This document shows, piece by piece, positions 23,479 through 34,139 of a stretch of DNA of 64,000 nucleotides (position 1 is the stretch's first letter; every line of letters starts with the position of its first letter). This DNA is from Hysterangium stoloniferum. Lineage: Eukaryota; Basidiomycota; Agaricomycetes; Hysterangiales; Hysterangiaceae. Below the pieces are notes generated by a model. It did not search any database and was not told the DNA's origin. It worked only from the letters and a program-made list of their open reading frames with translations. The DNA is taken from the NCBI GenBank assembly GCA_015178975.1, contig WHVD01000064.1:241001-305000 (forward strand). The letters are read 5' to 3'. The translations under genes were made by a program, and so were the position numbers.

Positions 23479-24334
23479 TCAAGCCTCCAAGGCATTGGGC
23501 CACTCATAACCTTTGTAGTCCTCCATGAACTCCCAGAAGAGTCTATGGAACTCCTGAAAACTGCCCACCATTGTCTTTCTGACATTGTTGCCCTCCTGCA
23601 ACAAGAAATTTTGGGCCTTGATGCCCACAGCGATCTGTCCCAATACCTCCTCACAGGTTCCCATTTTCTCTGTATGACTTCCTGATTCCTGGGACCTGGA
23701 CCCTAATGCATCTTACACAAGGGAACACTTAGCCTTCAAATGTGCACAAGGCCAGCATCCCAGGACCTAACCAGACTTTCTGTAGCAATCAGTGTTCCAG
23801 TCATTGCAACTGGAACACTGCAGGTCATTCTTGGTCTCCAGGTGGGCTGGACCATTCCTCCGAGTCTTCTGTCAAACATGAGTTAGTCAAGGAGTTTCCA
23901 TGGGTTGCTCACTTACCTTTTGAGGGCTTCCTGGTTCTCCCTCAGACTCCAACTCAACTTCAGCTGCTTTGTGCTATTGGGATGGTCAGCATAAAACTTC
24001 AATAAAATAAAATAACTTACTTTGCCTGTGGCCACCATGGACACCTTGGCACACTCTGCAGCAACTCAAGCCACCTCCTTTTCCACCTCTGCCATTTTGG
24101 CCACCACCTCCTCATCTTTCTTCCTTTTCTCCTCCACTCTTTCACCACAGCCACCACCACCTGGTACTCTCTCTCCAACTCAGCCTCTTCTTTCCTGGCC
24201 TTCTTCTCAGCCTCTTCACACTGGCAATGATGTTCTTCACACTGCTTGAGCAATTGAGCAGCCATGAGAGGTGCCCAATAGATGCCATGGAAGCAGCTGG
24301 CAGTTGGTTTTTGTAGTGTTGGTTTTGGTCCCAT
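23479..24334 (-). pseudogene. Antisense three-exon gene in family 2 copy B
   Basis: Same position and layout as 17903-18747: exon 1 24021-24334, exon 2 23917-23973, exon 3 23479-23868, with GT-AG introns of 47 and 48 bp in phase 0. Exon 1 has a coiled coil (CEEAEKKARKEEAELERE) and a frameshift near 24140. Exon 2 is acidic and, like copy A's, starts with the codons CAC AAA (HKAAEVELESEGEPGSPQK). Exon 3 carries both clusters intact, CSSCNDWNTDC and CWPCAHLKAKC, each CX2CX6C, with a TAG between them and a TAA after them, then a helical tail (MGTCEEVLGQIAVGIKAQNF). Conserved intron phases and Cys spacing in diverged copies argue for a real gene once under selection. Confidence 0.7.
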
Positions 24335-24504
24335 AGTAACAATGTGGGGGTATGAAAGAAGAAGGAAATTTTTATTTTGAAATTTTTATATAGGCTCCTC
24401 ACATTTGAACCTTACCTTCCAGATCACCTGATGTCTTGACACATATGTGTAACTGACAAAGTCTCTAAAGCCTCCATGGGACTTCAGCCTTAAAGGGAGG
24501 GTAC

Positions 24505-25939
24505 TGTTATGACTGGAAAACCCACTGGGACCCAGACCCCATTCTAGATGTGCCAACTCTCTGTATCATACAAATGATGCACCAGACCCCACCCAGACAT
24601 TCTGGACCCCCTTGTTCTCAATGTGACTTTGCCCATTTGTCATCTGGTTTAGTTTACTGCCATGTTTTCCTATTTTTTTGACATCTGATTTATTGTGTTA
24701 TTGTACTCTTGATATGTCTTTTTGTATGTCTTTTTGTATGTCTAAGTTAGTAGTACAATAACCTACTAGTCTATGTATATAGTCCAGTAGTTATTTGTAC
24801 ATACAATCTGATCAGAAAATTGACTTAGTTCCTACTTGTCATTTACTCTTCTCTTAATCCCTTCAAAGACATCATCAGTCAGCTATGACTCTTACCCATA
24901 CAATTCTTAGCATTTTTGGCCCTCTGGTTGATTTAGCAAAGTGTTGTCTTCAGGTAGAACTTGTACTATCCATTCTCTTGAAATACTGCAGCACCCTAAC
25001 AGTTCATGTAAGGGCACAACACATAAGTTGAAGCCAAGTTCCACTCATTTTGTAGAATCAGACTTCCCAATTAGTATGACTTGCTTTGTCAGCCCTCCAA
25101 CATTGTTCCCCTTTATCCTTCAACCCTAGATCCTAAAAGTCAGACCTTGTTAGGATTCCATCATCTTGGACCCCCATGACTTGTTTCCCACTAGAAAACC
25201 TCCATTATCAGAACCCTTGCTCACATCATTATCCCTTGTGGCAACACCAATACTTGTTTATATTACACTCCCACCCCATTCCATCTCCACCCATCCCTCC
25301 ATTTCTGTCTCCATGTATACTCTTATTTGCCACCTAGTATTGTTTCTTAATACCATACATTAGTTTCTATATCTCCCCACCTCATCATCACTTCCCTGTG
25401 ATCCATTCTACACTTGGCTTCTTTGATCAGCCTTCCAATCACCTGTCTCAAAGTAGTATAAAGCTCTTTTCATGTACACTACAGCTCTTTAGTTCAAATA
25501 TCGACTTAGATTAGCCTCTCTTAGTTTTCCAGCCTTTTCCCTCACTGCTATACTCCTCAAGAGTGGTCTTTGGCAAGCCACAACCTTCTGCCCCTCAACT
25601 CTTAGTATTTCAGCCCTCTGGTCAATTAAGCTAAGTGTTGACTCTTATTCATATTGTACTATCCACTCTGTTTGAAATACCAGAGCACCCTGACAGTTCA
25701 TGCAAGGGTGCAACACATAAGTTGAAGCCAAGCTCCACAATGGTTATAGAGTCAGACCTCCTAACTAGTACAATCTCTATCATTGGCCTCCAATTAACTC
25801 ATCCTTTATCATCAGCCCTCCAATTAGAGCACTCCCCTCTTCCCAGCTTAGATCTTAACAGACCTCCCAATTTGTACAATCTTGCCTTTTCAGACCTCCA
25901 AAAAACCTCCCTTTTTGCCCCCTTGCTTAAATCTTAATA
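24505..25939 (+). repeat. 3' LTR of family 2 copy B, split by solo LTR E
   Basis: The LTR begins TGTTATGACTGG after a purine tract (AAAGGGAGGGTAC) and ends AAATCTTAATA at 25939. It is interrupted at 25148-25860 by another LTR, leaving about 717 bp. It carries the shared U5 motif at 25011-25043. Its last base abuts the truncated tyrosine-recombinase frame of the DIRS-like element. Confidence 0.75.
25148..25860 (+). mobile_element. Solo LTR E (713 bp, TSD GACCT)
   Basis: The sequence begins TGTTAGGATTCC and ends GATCTTAACA, flanked by GACCT on both sides (25143-25147 and 25861-25865). It is inserted in the 3' LTR of family 2 copy B. Its 3' half matches 47320-47708, and it carries the shared U5 motif at 25704-25735. 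Confidence 0.85.
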
Positions 25940-25944
25940 CCTGG

Positions 25945-26220
25945 GCTATATGCCACACTCTAATTGCTAATACACAGGTATTTCCACACAATGTTAATTG
26001 AAATTGTCTTGAATGCTGTTCCAATGGTCAATGCTTCTCCTAGGAATGGTGGGTCTGCTGCCACACAGAGGGTGAAAGAGTGTAAGACTGGAAAGGATGC
26101 TGGCAGCTTGTCCATTTCTGCCACTGAAAATTTGTCACAAAATATATAGAATTTGTGCAGGCCTGATCCATAGCTACCTGCATCTTGTAGTGATGCCTCA
26201 GAGGCTACAGATGCAATCAA
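25945..26220 (-). pseudogene. Tyrosine recombinase N-terminal fragment
   Basis: The readable part (GSGLHKFYIFCDKF, DKLPASFPVLHSF, TISINIVWKYL, then in another frame AIRVWHIAQ) resembles the SAM-like N-terminal domain of the tyrosine recombinases in fungal DIRS elements. The catalytic R..HxR..Y part is missing because the sequence stops at the LTR boundary near 25940. At least one frameshift is present. Confidence 0.6.
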
Positions 26221-26239
26221 CTATAATATTGAGTGATGC

Positions 26240-27900
26240 ACTGTAGCTGGTGGTGGTATGTTGATGCCTGTCCACTTAAACAATCTTTCCCCAGCATTGC
26301 ATGTGGTCTCAATACTGATGGAGCCAGGTGCAATTGAATTGGTGTCATTGATTGTGATGATAGGGCAAATGGTGCTGATATCCTGGCCAGTGTTACCATG
26401 ATTGGATCCAATGTATCAAATGTTGAGGAATATCCAGACTGGCCTGTGTATGTGCTGCTGGAAAGCCTTTGAGGAAATTGGCAATTTGACCTCACAAGAG
26501 AGCATCCACAATATTGTCCCTCAATGGTATGTATTTGGCTCTCAGTTGCAAACAATTTATGACTAATAACTTGTAAATCTCTTTGAGAATTTGTTTGTTT
26601 CCTTGCTGCATGAGTGGCCCTTGTTCAAAATGGCAACTACACCTGTATTGTCTGATCACACCAAAAATATTGATTGTACCAGGTCCTGCTGCTGTGTTGA
26701 ACCATTCTGTAATGCTAACCTTAGGCCCATCTCCACAGCAACTGCCTCTACCCAACCAATATCACATTGGCAATGTGGGCCTACTTTGAAGCCAGGAGCC
26801 CACTTCCATACTGCCCATTGGGTGCCAATCACCACACCTAATCCAATGGATGTACTGGCATATCCCCACCATCCTATGTCCATGATTTCTGGTGATGTGA
26901 TGGGCAGTTCATTTGGTAGGTGTTGTAGTATAAATTGAATCCATGACATGTCTGCCTGGACTGCCAGGCTGGGTGGGAATGCTGCCCTTCATGATTTGAA
27001 GTTGGCTGTGAATGCAGTGATGGAGCAAAGGAATGGCTTTATCCATGGAAAGATAGAAGATCTGTGCACCAGTTTCCCATAAAGGCTCTCTGTGTCATTC
27101 ACTGAGAATTGGCCCCCTTCTACCATCCATTTCTTGACAAGCTCCAGTGTCACATCAAATTTCTCTTGTGATAGTGCTACTGTCCCGGCTTCCAAATCCC
27201 ACATAAAGCCAATGAACTTCTGTACTGAGGAGAATGATCTCATTTTGGTCTTGCTCCATGGTATGCCAAACTGCACTGTCAATGCAATGAAATTGTCCTC
27301 TATCCAAACCTATCTTGGTAAGTGAATACCCAGGAAATTGTCCACCCATTTGAGCAGCCATCCAAAGCCCACTTTCTGGTATAAGGCTCTGCTATGTTGC
27401 TGAATACCCCAGCACTTGAGGCCAAACCAAATGCAACTGCCCAGTCAACATACACTAAGCCATCCCAGAAAATGCAATATGTGTTCTGCTGGTCTGACCT
27501 TATGGGAGTTATTTAGTAAGCAGCTGATATGTCAAAGGTTGCTGCCACTGAACCTTCTGGTAATGATAAAATTAATGCTGCCACCTCTGCAAATGTGTGC
27601 CATTCCATTGGGAAATCATCATAATTTATGCAACTGTTTATGGAGGAGTCATTTGAGTCATTTTGAGGGAAAGAGAGATACTGGATCATGTGATAAGTGT
27701 TCAAATTTGGTTTTGGGATTAGTCCCAGGGGAGATGTCTGAAATGGCCCTATGACCCATTCTAGATCCTCTGGTGTGAAGCCTTTGGAGTAACAACCTGC
27801 TTCCTGCTCACTCCTTATATACCTGCTTATAAAGTCCATATCTGTTAATGAAGATTTGTGGTTCTCCAAAAATAGCCATTTGTGTAATGTAGTGTTTCAC
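26240..27900 (-). pseudogene. DIRS-like RT and RNase H
   Basis: RT blocks on the minus strand are YIRSEQEAGCYSKGF, IGPFQTSPLGLIPKP, SLPEGSVAATFDISAAY (about 27520) and the active site at 27331-27345, which reads VDNFL where VDDFL would be expected. RNase H follows (DIGWWGYASTSIGLGVVIG; WVEAVAVEMGL; QGNKQILKEIYKLL; RAKYIPLRDNIVDALL). Several stops and frameshifts separate the blocks. Loss of the second active-site Asp would by itself inactivate the polymerase. Confidence 0.7.
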
Positions 27901-28166
27901 CCCAATGTTGAATCTGTTGATTAAACCTGCTATAATATTCTGCCAGTCCTGTAAGATACCATATTCACTCAATATATGTATGTACATGCTGCACTGGCAG
28001 GGTCAAGCAGCATTATGACCCTCCTCAGGTCAAAGCTGTTTGTAAGCTCCTGCTCCATGGCTATCCTCAAAGCAGATGCTGCATGCATGGGCATTGATGC
28101 AGCTGTCACCCCATTACAAGATGATCCAAGTGCCTAGCTGAAGCAGAACTGCTTACTGTTGGGTGT

Positions 28167-28595
28167 TGTCACGAATTGATTATTCTTCGATAAAGTCGAA
28201 TAATATTCTACTAATTGAACTCGAAAGCCTCATTCGACGAAGTATATATTTGCCCTGTCAATGAAGTAAGAGGCTATTACCAGTTGCAAGAACTCATGGA
28301 AGTATTTGTCGAAGAAGTTACGACAAAGTAGATTGCTAATATCACTAATATACAGATATTTCGACTGACTTCCCTCGCTCCTTTTGTAGCCCTTTTATGC
28401 TTTTCGTCGTATCGTTATGACTATGTTATGAACTAATTATGAAATCATATATGACGTCGAAATGAGACATGTCAAAAGGGATTCAATGGTGTCGAATAAT
28501 GTTCGGTTTGTCGAGTTGAATTCGATAGGTCGAAGAGTTGTCGAATATTACCTTTGAATGTTTGTGACAATATGTGACATGTGACGGTTGTGACA
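28167..28595. mobile_element. Solo LTR F (429 bp, TSD GGTGT)
   Basis: The sequence begins TGTCACGAATTG and ends GGTTGTGACA, flanked by GGTGT on both sides (28162-28166 and 28596-28600). It is rich in TCGA/TTCGAC words, unlike its surroundings. It splits the DIRS-like element between RT and the Gag zinc knuckle. I cannot set the orientation. Confidence 0.8.
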
Positions 28596-28599
28596 GGTG

Positions 28600-30024
28600 T
28601 GGTGAGGGCCTGCTTGTTTTTGACACTCTGCATGATTGGGATGGTGTTCTTTCTGCCATTATTGTGAGCTTTGCCCTGCAATCAGAGGGAAAATGTCCTT
28701 GTGCTCCACACTGAAAACAATGATATGTATCCTTCTCAGTGCATGGCCTCTTCCCTGGCAATACCAGTTGGGATGGTGCTCCAACTGATCATGGGTGCTT
28801 GGGTGGCATGGCCATGGTTGTGGTTCACTCTCACAGCATGTAGCACCATTTGTGTCGATATAATTGTCAGTGCATCAGTGTCCAAACAGCTTAAGTTGTG
28901 GGACAAGTTACAAGTGGCTGCTTCCTGCTGCTAGACATCATAATCCATGGTGACTTCCCAGCTATGTGATTTTGTGATGGATGTTATGATGGAGTGGTGC
29001 ACTGCAAGTGCATTAGGTCTATTTGAACCACCATGCACTCTGGTGTAGTCTACTGCTGCTGCCATGGCTGCTAGCCATTTGATTATACTGATCCCCTTCT
29101 CATTCTTATGCTCTAGCCCTTTAGCCACAATGCCACCCAATGGCAAGAAGGTGAACTCTTCCACACCCTTCTCTGCTTTTTCCCATGCTTTGGTAGTGAG
29201 TGTGATATAAGGGACATAGTGGAGGTTTCTAAAGGCCTCTTCCACTTTCTGTGGAATAGCTGGAAATGCATGTGTGAGTCTGATGCTCATACAAACATGG
29301 TACAGTCAGGAAAAAGACAGAGTGAGTGCCAGTGACACAGCAGAACTCTGGCCACATGTGTTGCATGCATTCTGCAATGCAGCTAGGGTGTACACCCAAT
29401 ACCATAGACGTGCATTCCACAACACCATGAAACTGTCTGCCTAGTGTGGCATATGCACATTCCACAATGCAGATGATTGACTGTCTGTGTGGCCACATGT
29501 CATGTGTAGTGTGAATTTGGGCCATCTGACTGTGACATAGGAAAATGGGAGGGGTACTCATGGATCGCTAGTGGGTTTACCTTGAAGCCTGGGATAATCT
29601 CTGGAATTAGCATCCTCCTGCCACCTTGAGATTCCTTGGTTGGGAAAGTCATAGCCATGGTCCACCACAGTTCCTCTGGGCCCACAAACAACCTCATCAC
29701 TCCTTCTGGAAAATCCATTGTAGGTCTCCCTTATTGGTTACTGGGGCCATTGTCATTTGATAGCAGATGCCTGTGTGCTGTTAACTGTGCTATCTGTGCA
29801 TCCAATAACTCGGTTTCTGAAGCAGAGGAGTGGGGGCCAAGCAGCCACATATTCCTGCTGTCAGTAACAGCCTCCATTGGTGGTACTGCTGGTGTTTCTG
29901 AGGCCTTATCCACCCTAGAAGGTACATCCTCCAGCCCTGCATCTGTGTGGGGTGGGTGCCTATCCTCACTCAGATTAATACCCAGGTGTGCAAATACCCC
30001 TTGTGACAAGGATCCAGATGTCAT
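28600..30024 (-). pseudogene. DIRS-like Gag region with zinc knuckle
   Basis: Translation probably starts at ATG 30024 (MTSGSLSQGVFAHLG). Blocks at 29731-30024, 29500-29718 and 28931-29290 share no uninterrupted frame. The last block (FPAIPQKVEEAF, YITLTTKAWEKAEKG) is followed by a CX2CX4HX4C knuckle, CFQCGAQGHFPSDC, at 28678-28719. Sequence at 29290-29500 without a coding match could be an intron or a small insertion; it has repeats of TGCATTCCACAA type. Confidence 0.6.
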
Positions 30025-30833
30025 GCTGTGAGATATAAACTAGTTATAAATGACTAAATGAATGATAATATGTGAAAGATTGGCAATCCTTAGATTGTAA
30101 TGACAGCATTGTCACAGTAAGAAAAAACAAAAGGTGTGAGATACTTCTGTATGTTCAGCTGGATGTTGGGAGCCAAACTACTCCTGGCATGCCAGGGATC
30201 ATATGGTACTCGGTACTAAGTATAACACACAATGTGCACTTCAGATATTGACTGATATACTTGTCCAGTGCTGAATTGACAAAAATGAACAACACTGACT
30301 TACAAATGTGGCTACAGAAGGTTGACAAGCAACATATTCCCCTTAACAACAGCACCATTGTCCTTCTCTGTTGAGGATCTTGTACATCTCTACCACTGGC
30401 CCCAACTTCAAACAGGTAGTGCCCTATCACATCTTGTTCTGTCCAGTGCTGAAACACATCCTTACCTTCCTGCTAGGTCTCAAACTTCCTCTAGCCTTTC
30501 AAACCATCTAACCCACCAATGAATGGCTGTTGTGTCACAATTTCATCAGACAGGTGAACTGAACATACACCCTTCACAATGTGGAAGGACATATCAAACT
30601 TATCACTCCTACTACAAATTGAAGTGTATGAACCTTGACTGGCCACCTTGTGTGCAACATTACCACATCCTTACTGGCCACGGACCCAAGTATTACATAT
30701 CTTTTCATCCTTTGTTTCCACCATCATTAGTGCTGACACTGATACAATTTGGAGAGTCTGGGATCAGGACACATGACAGACAGCTGGGATGAGCGTTGCA
30801 AGGACCCAAAATAGATTATGGATTCTGGCGGGC
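30025..30833. other. No gene recognised; probable terminal region of the DIRS-like element
   Basis: About 800 bp lie between the first Gag codon of the DIRS-like element and the hAT MITE. DIRS elements have split or inverted terminal repeats, and this region may hold one, but the partner repeat at the other end has been lost. I see no supportable gene. Confidence 0.35.
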
Positions 30834-30841
30834 TTGGGGAG

Positions 30842-31644
30842 TAGTGATTGGCAAGGCCCGGCCTCAGGCCGTGGGCCGGCCGAGCTGGGCCCTGAAAAGC
30901 CCAGGCCCAGCCCTACTTAGGCCGTCCACCCTGGGCCCGGCCTGAGATATTTTAAGCCCAAGCCGGGCCGCCAGGCCGCGGCCTGCTAGGTGGCCCCACA
31001 AGGTAAGGACAAGGTACCGCATGGTCAAGGATCGTCGGATTGTCTTCTGTCCACCGTTCAATTTCTGTTCCAACCCCCTTGTACACAATGCTGCCAAAGT
31101 CAAAACCTTGCCTGGGACAGCCAAGTAAGTCCCCAGGGTGCTCAGCACGGATCCGTACAATGAACCGAGTGCTCCGTGATCTGAATAACATTGAATTGAG
31201 GCAACTTCCGCCAAGTTTAGTAGTTAAATCGTCTTCCACATGCCCCAGGCCAGCTGATGTGCCCACCGCTGAAACGGCATCAAAGCATTTATTGAAACAT
31301 AGCCTACCAATAGACGAGATTGTATGTGAAACAGGACCTGAGAGAAAATCAAAACAAGTTCACAGCGGGAGATTTGGGCTAGTGGGGATTCAGAGGCCGC
31401 ATTTCTTGAAGTTGAGCTATCATCTGATGAGGAGGAAATTTATATATAATATAAATTGATAATATTTTTGAGAAGTTTATTTAATTTTATTAGTAGACTA
31501 CAAGTTTAAAAATGGCTTGTTGTACCGCGGCCTGGGCCCAAGCCCGGCCGAGCCGAGCCCAAGCCGTCTCTTAAAGGCCCGGCCTGAGATATTGGGAGGC
31601 CCAAGCCGGGGCTTTCAGGCCGGGCCGGGCCTTGCCAATCACTA
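30842..31644. mobile_element. hAT-type MITE (803 bp, 8-bp TSD TTGGGGAG)
   Basis: The element starts TAGTGATTGGCAAGGCCCGG and ends with its inverse (CCGGGCCTTGCCAATCACTA). It is flanked by TTGGGGAG on both sides (30834-30841 and 31645-31652). An 8-bp duplication with a TAGTG-type terminus is typical of hAT transposons. Both ends are very GC-rich with many GGCCCGGCC palindromes and can fold strongly. The interior (about 31000-31440) has a different composition and no transposase, so it could be captured host sequence. Confidence 0.9.
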
Positions 31645-31652
31645 TTGGGGAG

Positions 31653-32591
31653 ATATATGTATTATTGCTATGTTTGTTGTAAAGCATTGATTACTGATTG
31701 AGGTTATGGATAGCCCTGTAGATATTTGCAGAAACTTCTCATAAAATCACGAAATGTCAAGAATGATTATCAAAATTTGGAACCTCATGAGAATATGAAC
31801 CATTCGAGAGTACAGTGTGATAATCTAAACCTATTCTTTCATATCATTCCTTCTCCCAGCATTGCCTTCCCTCTCACCATCTGTGTTCAGTCATTTGCTG
31901 TCAATTTGATCCACATGAATATACCAAGTAATGATGGTGTCCCGCAGCATACTTGCCGGAATCGGATATTATTAGTTTAATGGAGTGGCTGGGGTCTTCT
32001 TGCGTGACAAGCCAACGAGTCGATTCACTTTTGATGCCATCAGATCTCCGCGGGGACATCCGAGTGGTACCCAATCGATGGCACAAATACGAGTAGCAAT
32101 TGTTAGATTTTTGGGTAAAGCGAGCAGTCGGAGTCGTATAGTCACCGGGGTCGCTAATACACATTCATTACCTCTCTTGTTATTAGTAAATAATCCCCGT
32201 AGTTACGCATGAGACCCCCATGCATCTTTAACCCTCCAATATCACTCAGACTGCACTGCGCTTGTTCTCTCGTGATTTGCTCATATTTTCTTTGAAAGGT
32301 TAACAGCAATGCCCTTGAGACGTATAAACATGGAGTAGAAATTGATTTGAGCTAAGGTTCCACGCCTTCACGTAACTTAATCTGACTATTATGCATTAGC
32401 ATATTCGACATGTAAGTGGTCGTAGCCTGATTTGACGTATAATATTCCACCTGAAACTCACTCTCACTTGCCGTTTTATGATTCATGGTACAAAGTGATT
32501 AGGGTGGCTTGAATTTAGCTGCCTGGATATTCGGGAAGACTCTTCACCACTTTCAGACTAATTCAAAAAGAAAAAAGGTACAATCTGTTCG
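31653..32591. other. Intergenic, no gene recognised
   Basis: Short open frames here lack recognisable motifs and splice logic. The segment lies downstream of the membrane-protein gene that ends at 32592 and probably includes its 3' untranslated region. Confidence 0.4.
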
Positions 32592-34025
32592 CTAGATGTG
32601 CGGAAGAAAGGATGTCCATTCTACATTCGCATATGCTTTGGAAGGTAAGGCTCTAAGTGAGATGACGGCCTCCACTAGCAGACCAAGTCGTGCTAGGATA
32701 TATACCGGGAGAGTAGCAATTAACGGTACAGAAATACGTGCTAGCAACCAGGTATAAAGATTCCTATCGGATAAAATCTCCAGTAGCGACCCGCTCACGC
32801 TCATTAATCCAAAAAAAATAGAGAAAAGGCCTGGGATGGCAATCCCCAGGACGGAGCAAACGCGCCAAAGGAGCGCCTCGGTGTGAGTTGGGAACGTGTA
32901 AAACCAACCAATGGAATGAATGGCTCCAAACACTGTTCCGAGAACTAGTGGGGGAATGTCGAGTTTTGTCGGCTCACCGGGTCGCTTTTTTGCAAGGGCG
33001 TACACTAAATGTACCCGCATCTGTCCATCTTTGATGGATGCGCTTCGCTCTGACTGCATAAAGTCATTGAATCGACGAAAAGTGGCAAAGAGCACAGACT
33101 TCGGCCAGTGGAATAAGATGATACATGGGACCATGTACCACGGTTTGCGCTCAAGCGTCTTCAATGGTTGTGAGACTATATATCTCAACCCTGCACCAAT
33201 AGAGCGGAAGACAACTTCCGGTTGCTCGGACGGTGCCCAGTCCGATGGTGTTTCCAGCAGTTGAACTGGTACTGGCCATCGAACGTCTAACGGTTTGTCC
33301 CACCACAAGAAATACATAACCCCGTTGAGAGCGGCAAGTGCGAGGGTGAGAAGCTCTATCTGTGTCGTATCCAGTCCTTCTGCCTTCCTGGCAATACATT
33401 GAATGATAAACCAAGTCGTCTGAATGACAACAAGCCCTTTTGACAGGGCGTCCCCCTTGCTACGATCTTGGATTTCTTCCTTCTTAATTGTGGGAAATTG
33501 TATGATTCCCTTTCCATGGAACTCCTTTAAGCGTTCAGGAGATAGTGTACCTTTGGCATCTTGTCCGCTGTAGAGCATAAATCCCCCCATTTGAATAAAA
33601 TGACCGTGGGTTGCCGTCCATTGTTGATCTGTTTCAACACAATTGATTAGGAGAGCATTCCAGAGATTGACCGAAGAAGACGTGCCCCGATATTGTTCTT
33701 TCAGACGTCGCGCGCCATGCCACTGTCTCACTGCCCAATATATGGTTAACTCAGGGGCGATAATCCCCCAAAACATGAGTTCCAGCTTTCTCGACGTGAC
33801 AGCCCACCCCGCTTCATCGGGTTCGGGCATATTTGGATGGACTGAGACCCAGGAACATGCGAAGATGGTGGCAAGACAACTCCATATTATATCCCAAACC
33901 GATCTTTGATCGGGACACGTGCATGTTGGCAACGTGTCGAGGTTTCCATCCCCTGGAACGATTGCCAGAGGAGAGGCGTGTATAGAGAGATGGGAGAGAT
34001 AGAGAAAGGTTAGTGAGACGAACAT
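32592..34025 (-). CDS. Multi-pass membrane protein of an Agaricomycete expanded family
   Basis: An intronless 477-codon gene. I choose the ATG at 34025 because it opens a signal-peptide-like stretch (MFVSLTFLYLSHLSIHASPLA); an in-frame ATG at 34118 would add 31 polar residues. The motif DQRSVWDIIWSCLATIFACSWVSVHPN, starting about residue 37, is characteristic of a large family of uncharacterised basidiomycete membrane proteins. Further hydrophobic segments lie at about residues 85-105, 215-270, 360-420 and 430-465, so it is likely an integral membrane protein with 6 to 9 spans. Family function is unknown. It is intact, unlike the surrounding mobile elements. Confidence 0.85.
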   Translation of the reverse strand: MFVSLTFLYLSHLSIHASPLAIVPGDGNLDTLPTCTCPDQRSVWDIIWSCLATIFACSWVSVHPNMPEPDEAGWAVTSRKLELMFWGIIAPELTIYWAVRQWHGARRLKEQYRGTSSSVNLWNALLINCVETDQQWTATHGHFIQMGGFMLYSGQDAKGTLSPERLKEFHGKGIIQFPTIKKEEIQDRSKGDALSKGLVVIQTTWFIIQCIARKAEGLDTTQIELLTLALAALNGVMYFLWWDKPLDVRWPVPVQLLETPSDWAPSEQPEVVFRSIGAGLRYIVSQPLKTLERKPWYMVPCIILFHWPKSVLFATFRRFNDFMQSERSASIKDGQMRVHLVYALAKKRPGEPTKLDIPPLVLGTVFGAIHSIGWFYTFPTHTEALLWRVCSVLGIAIPGLFSIFFGLMSVSGSLLEILSDRNLYTWLLARISVPLIATLPVYILARLGLLVEAVISLRALPSKAYANVEWTSFLPHI

Positions 34026-34139
34026 GGGAATCGTAAAAGACGGACAGTTGCTAGTGTCGTGGGTAAATTTCCTGCTGGAGTTCCGTCCCCCGGCTAACCA
34101 GTAAAATGGCAGTTGCAAGATGATATAAGTGTATATAAT

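Larger units (their letters stand above)
25940..30024 (-). mobile_element. DIRS-like tyrosine-recombinase retroelement, degraded
   Basis: On the minus strand, in order, lie a Gag-like region with a zinc knuckle (30024 to about 28600), an RT-RNase H region (about 27900-26240) and the start of a tyrosine-recombinase-like region (26220-25945). This order, and the RT style (SPLGLIPKP; WVDNFLGI; DIGWWGYASTSIGLG in RNase H), fit the DIRS group of fungal retroelements, which use a tyrosine recombinase in place of an integrase. A solo LTR splits it at 28167-28595, and the recombinase is cut at the copy-B LTR. The many stops make it inactive. Confidence 0.7.

Noticed and set aside
31040..31459. 139-codon frame inside the hAT MITE as a gene
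   Set aside because: No domain and no transposase residues; low confidence that it is coding, kept only as possible captured sequence.
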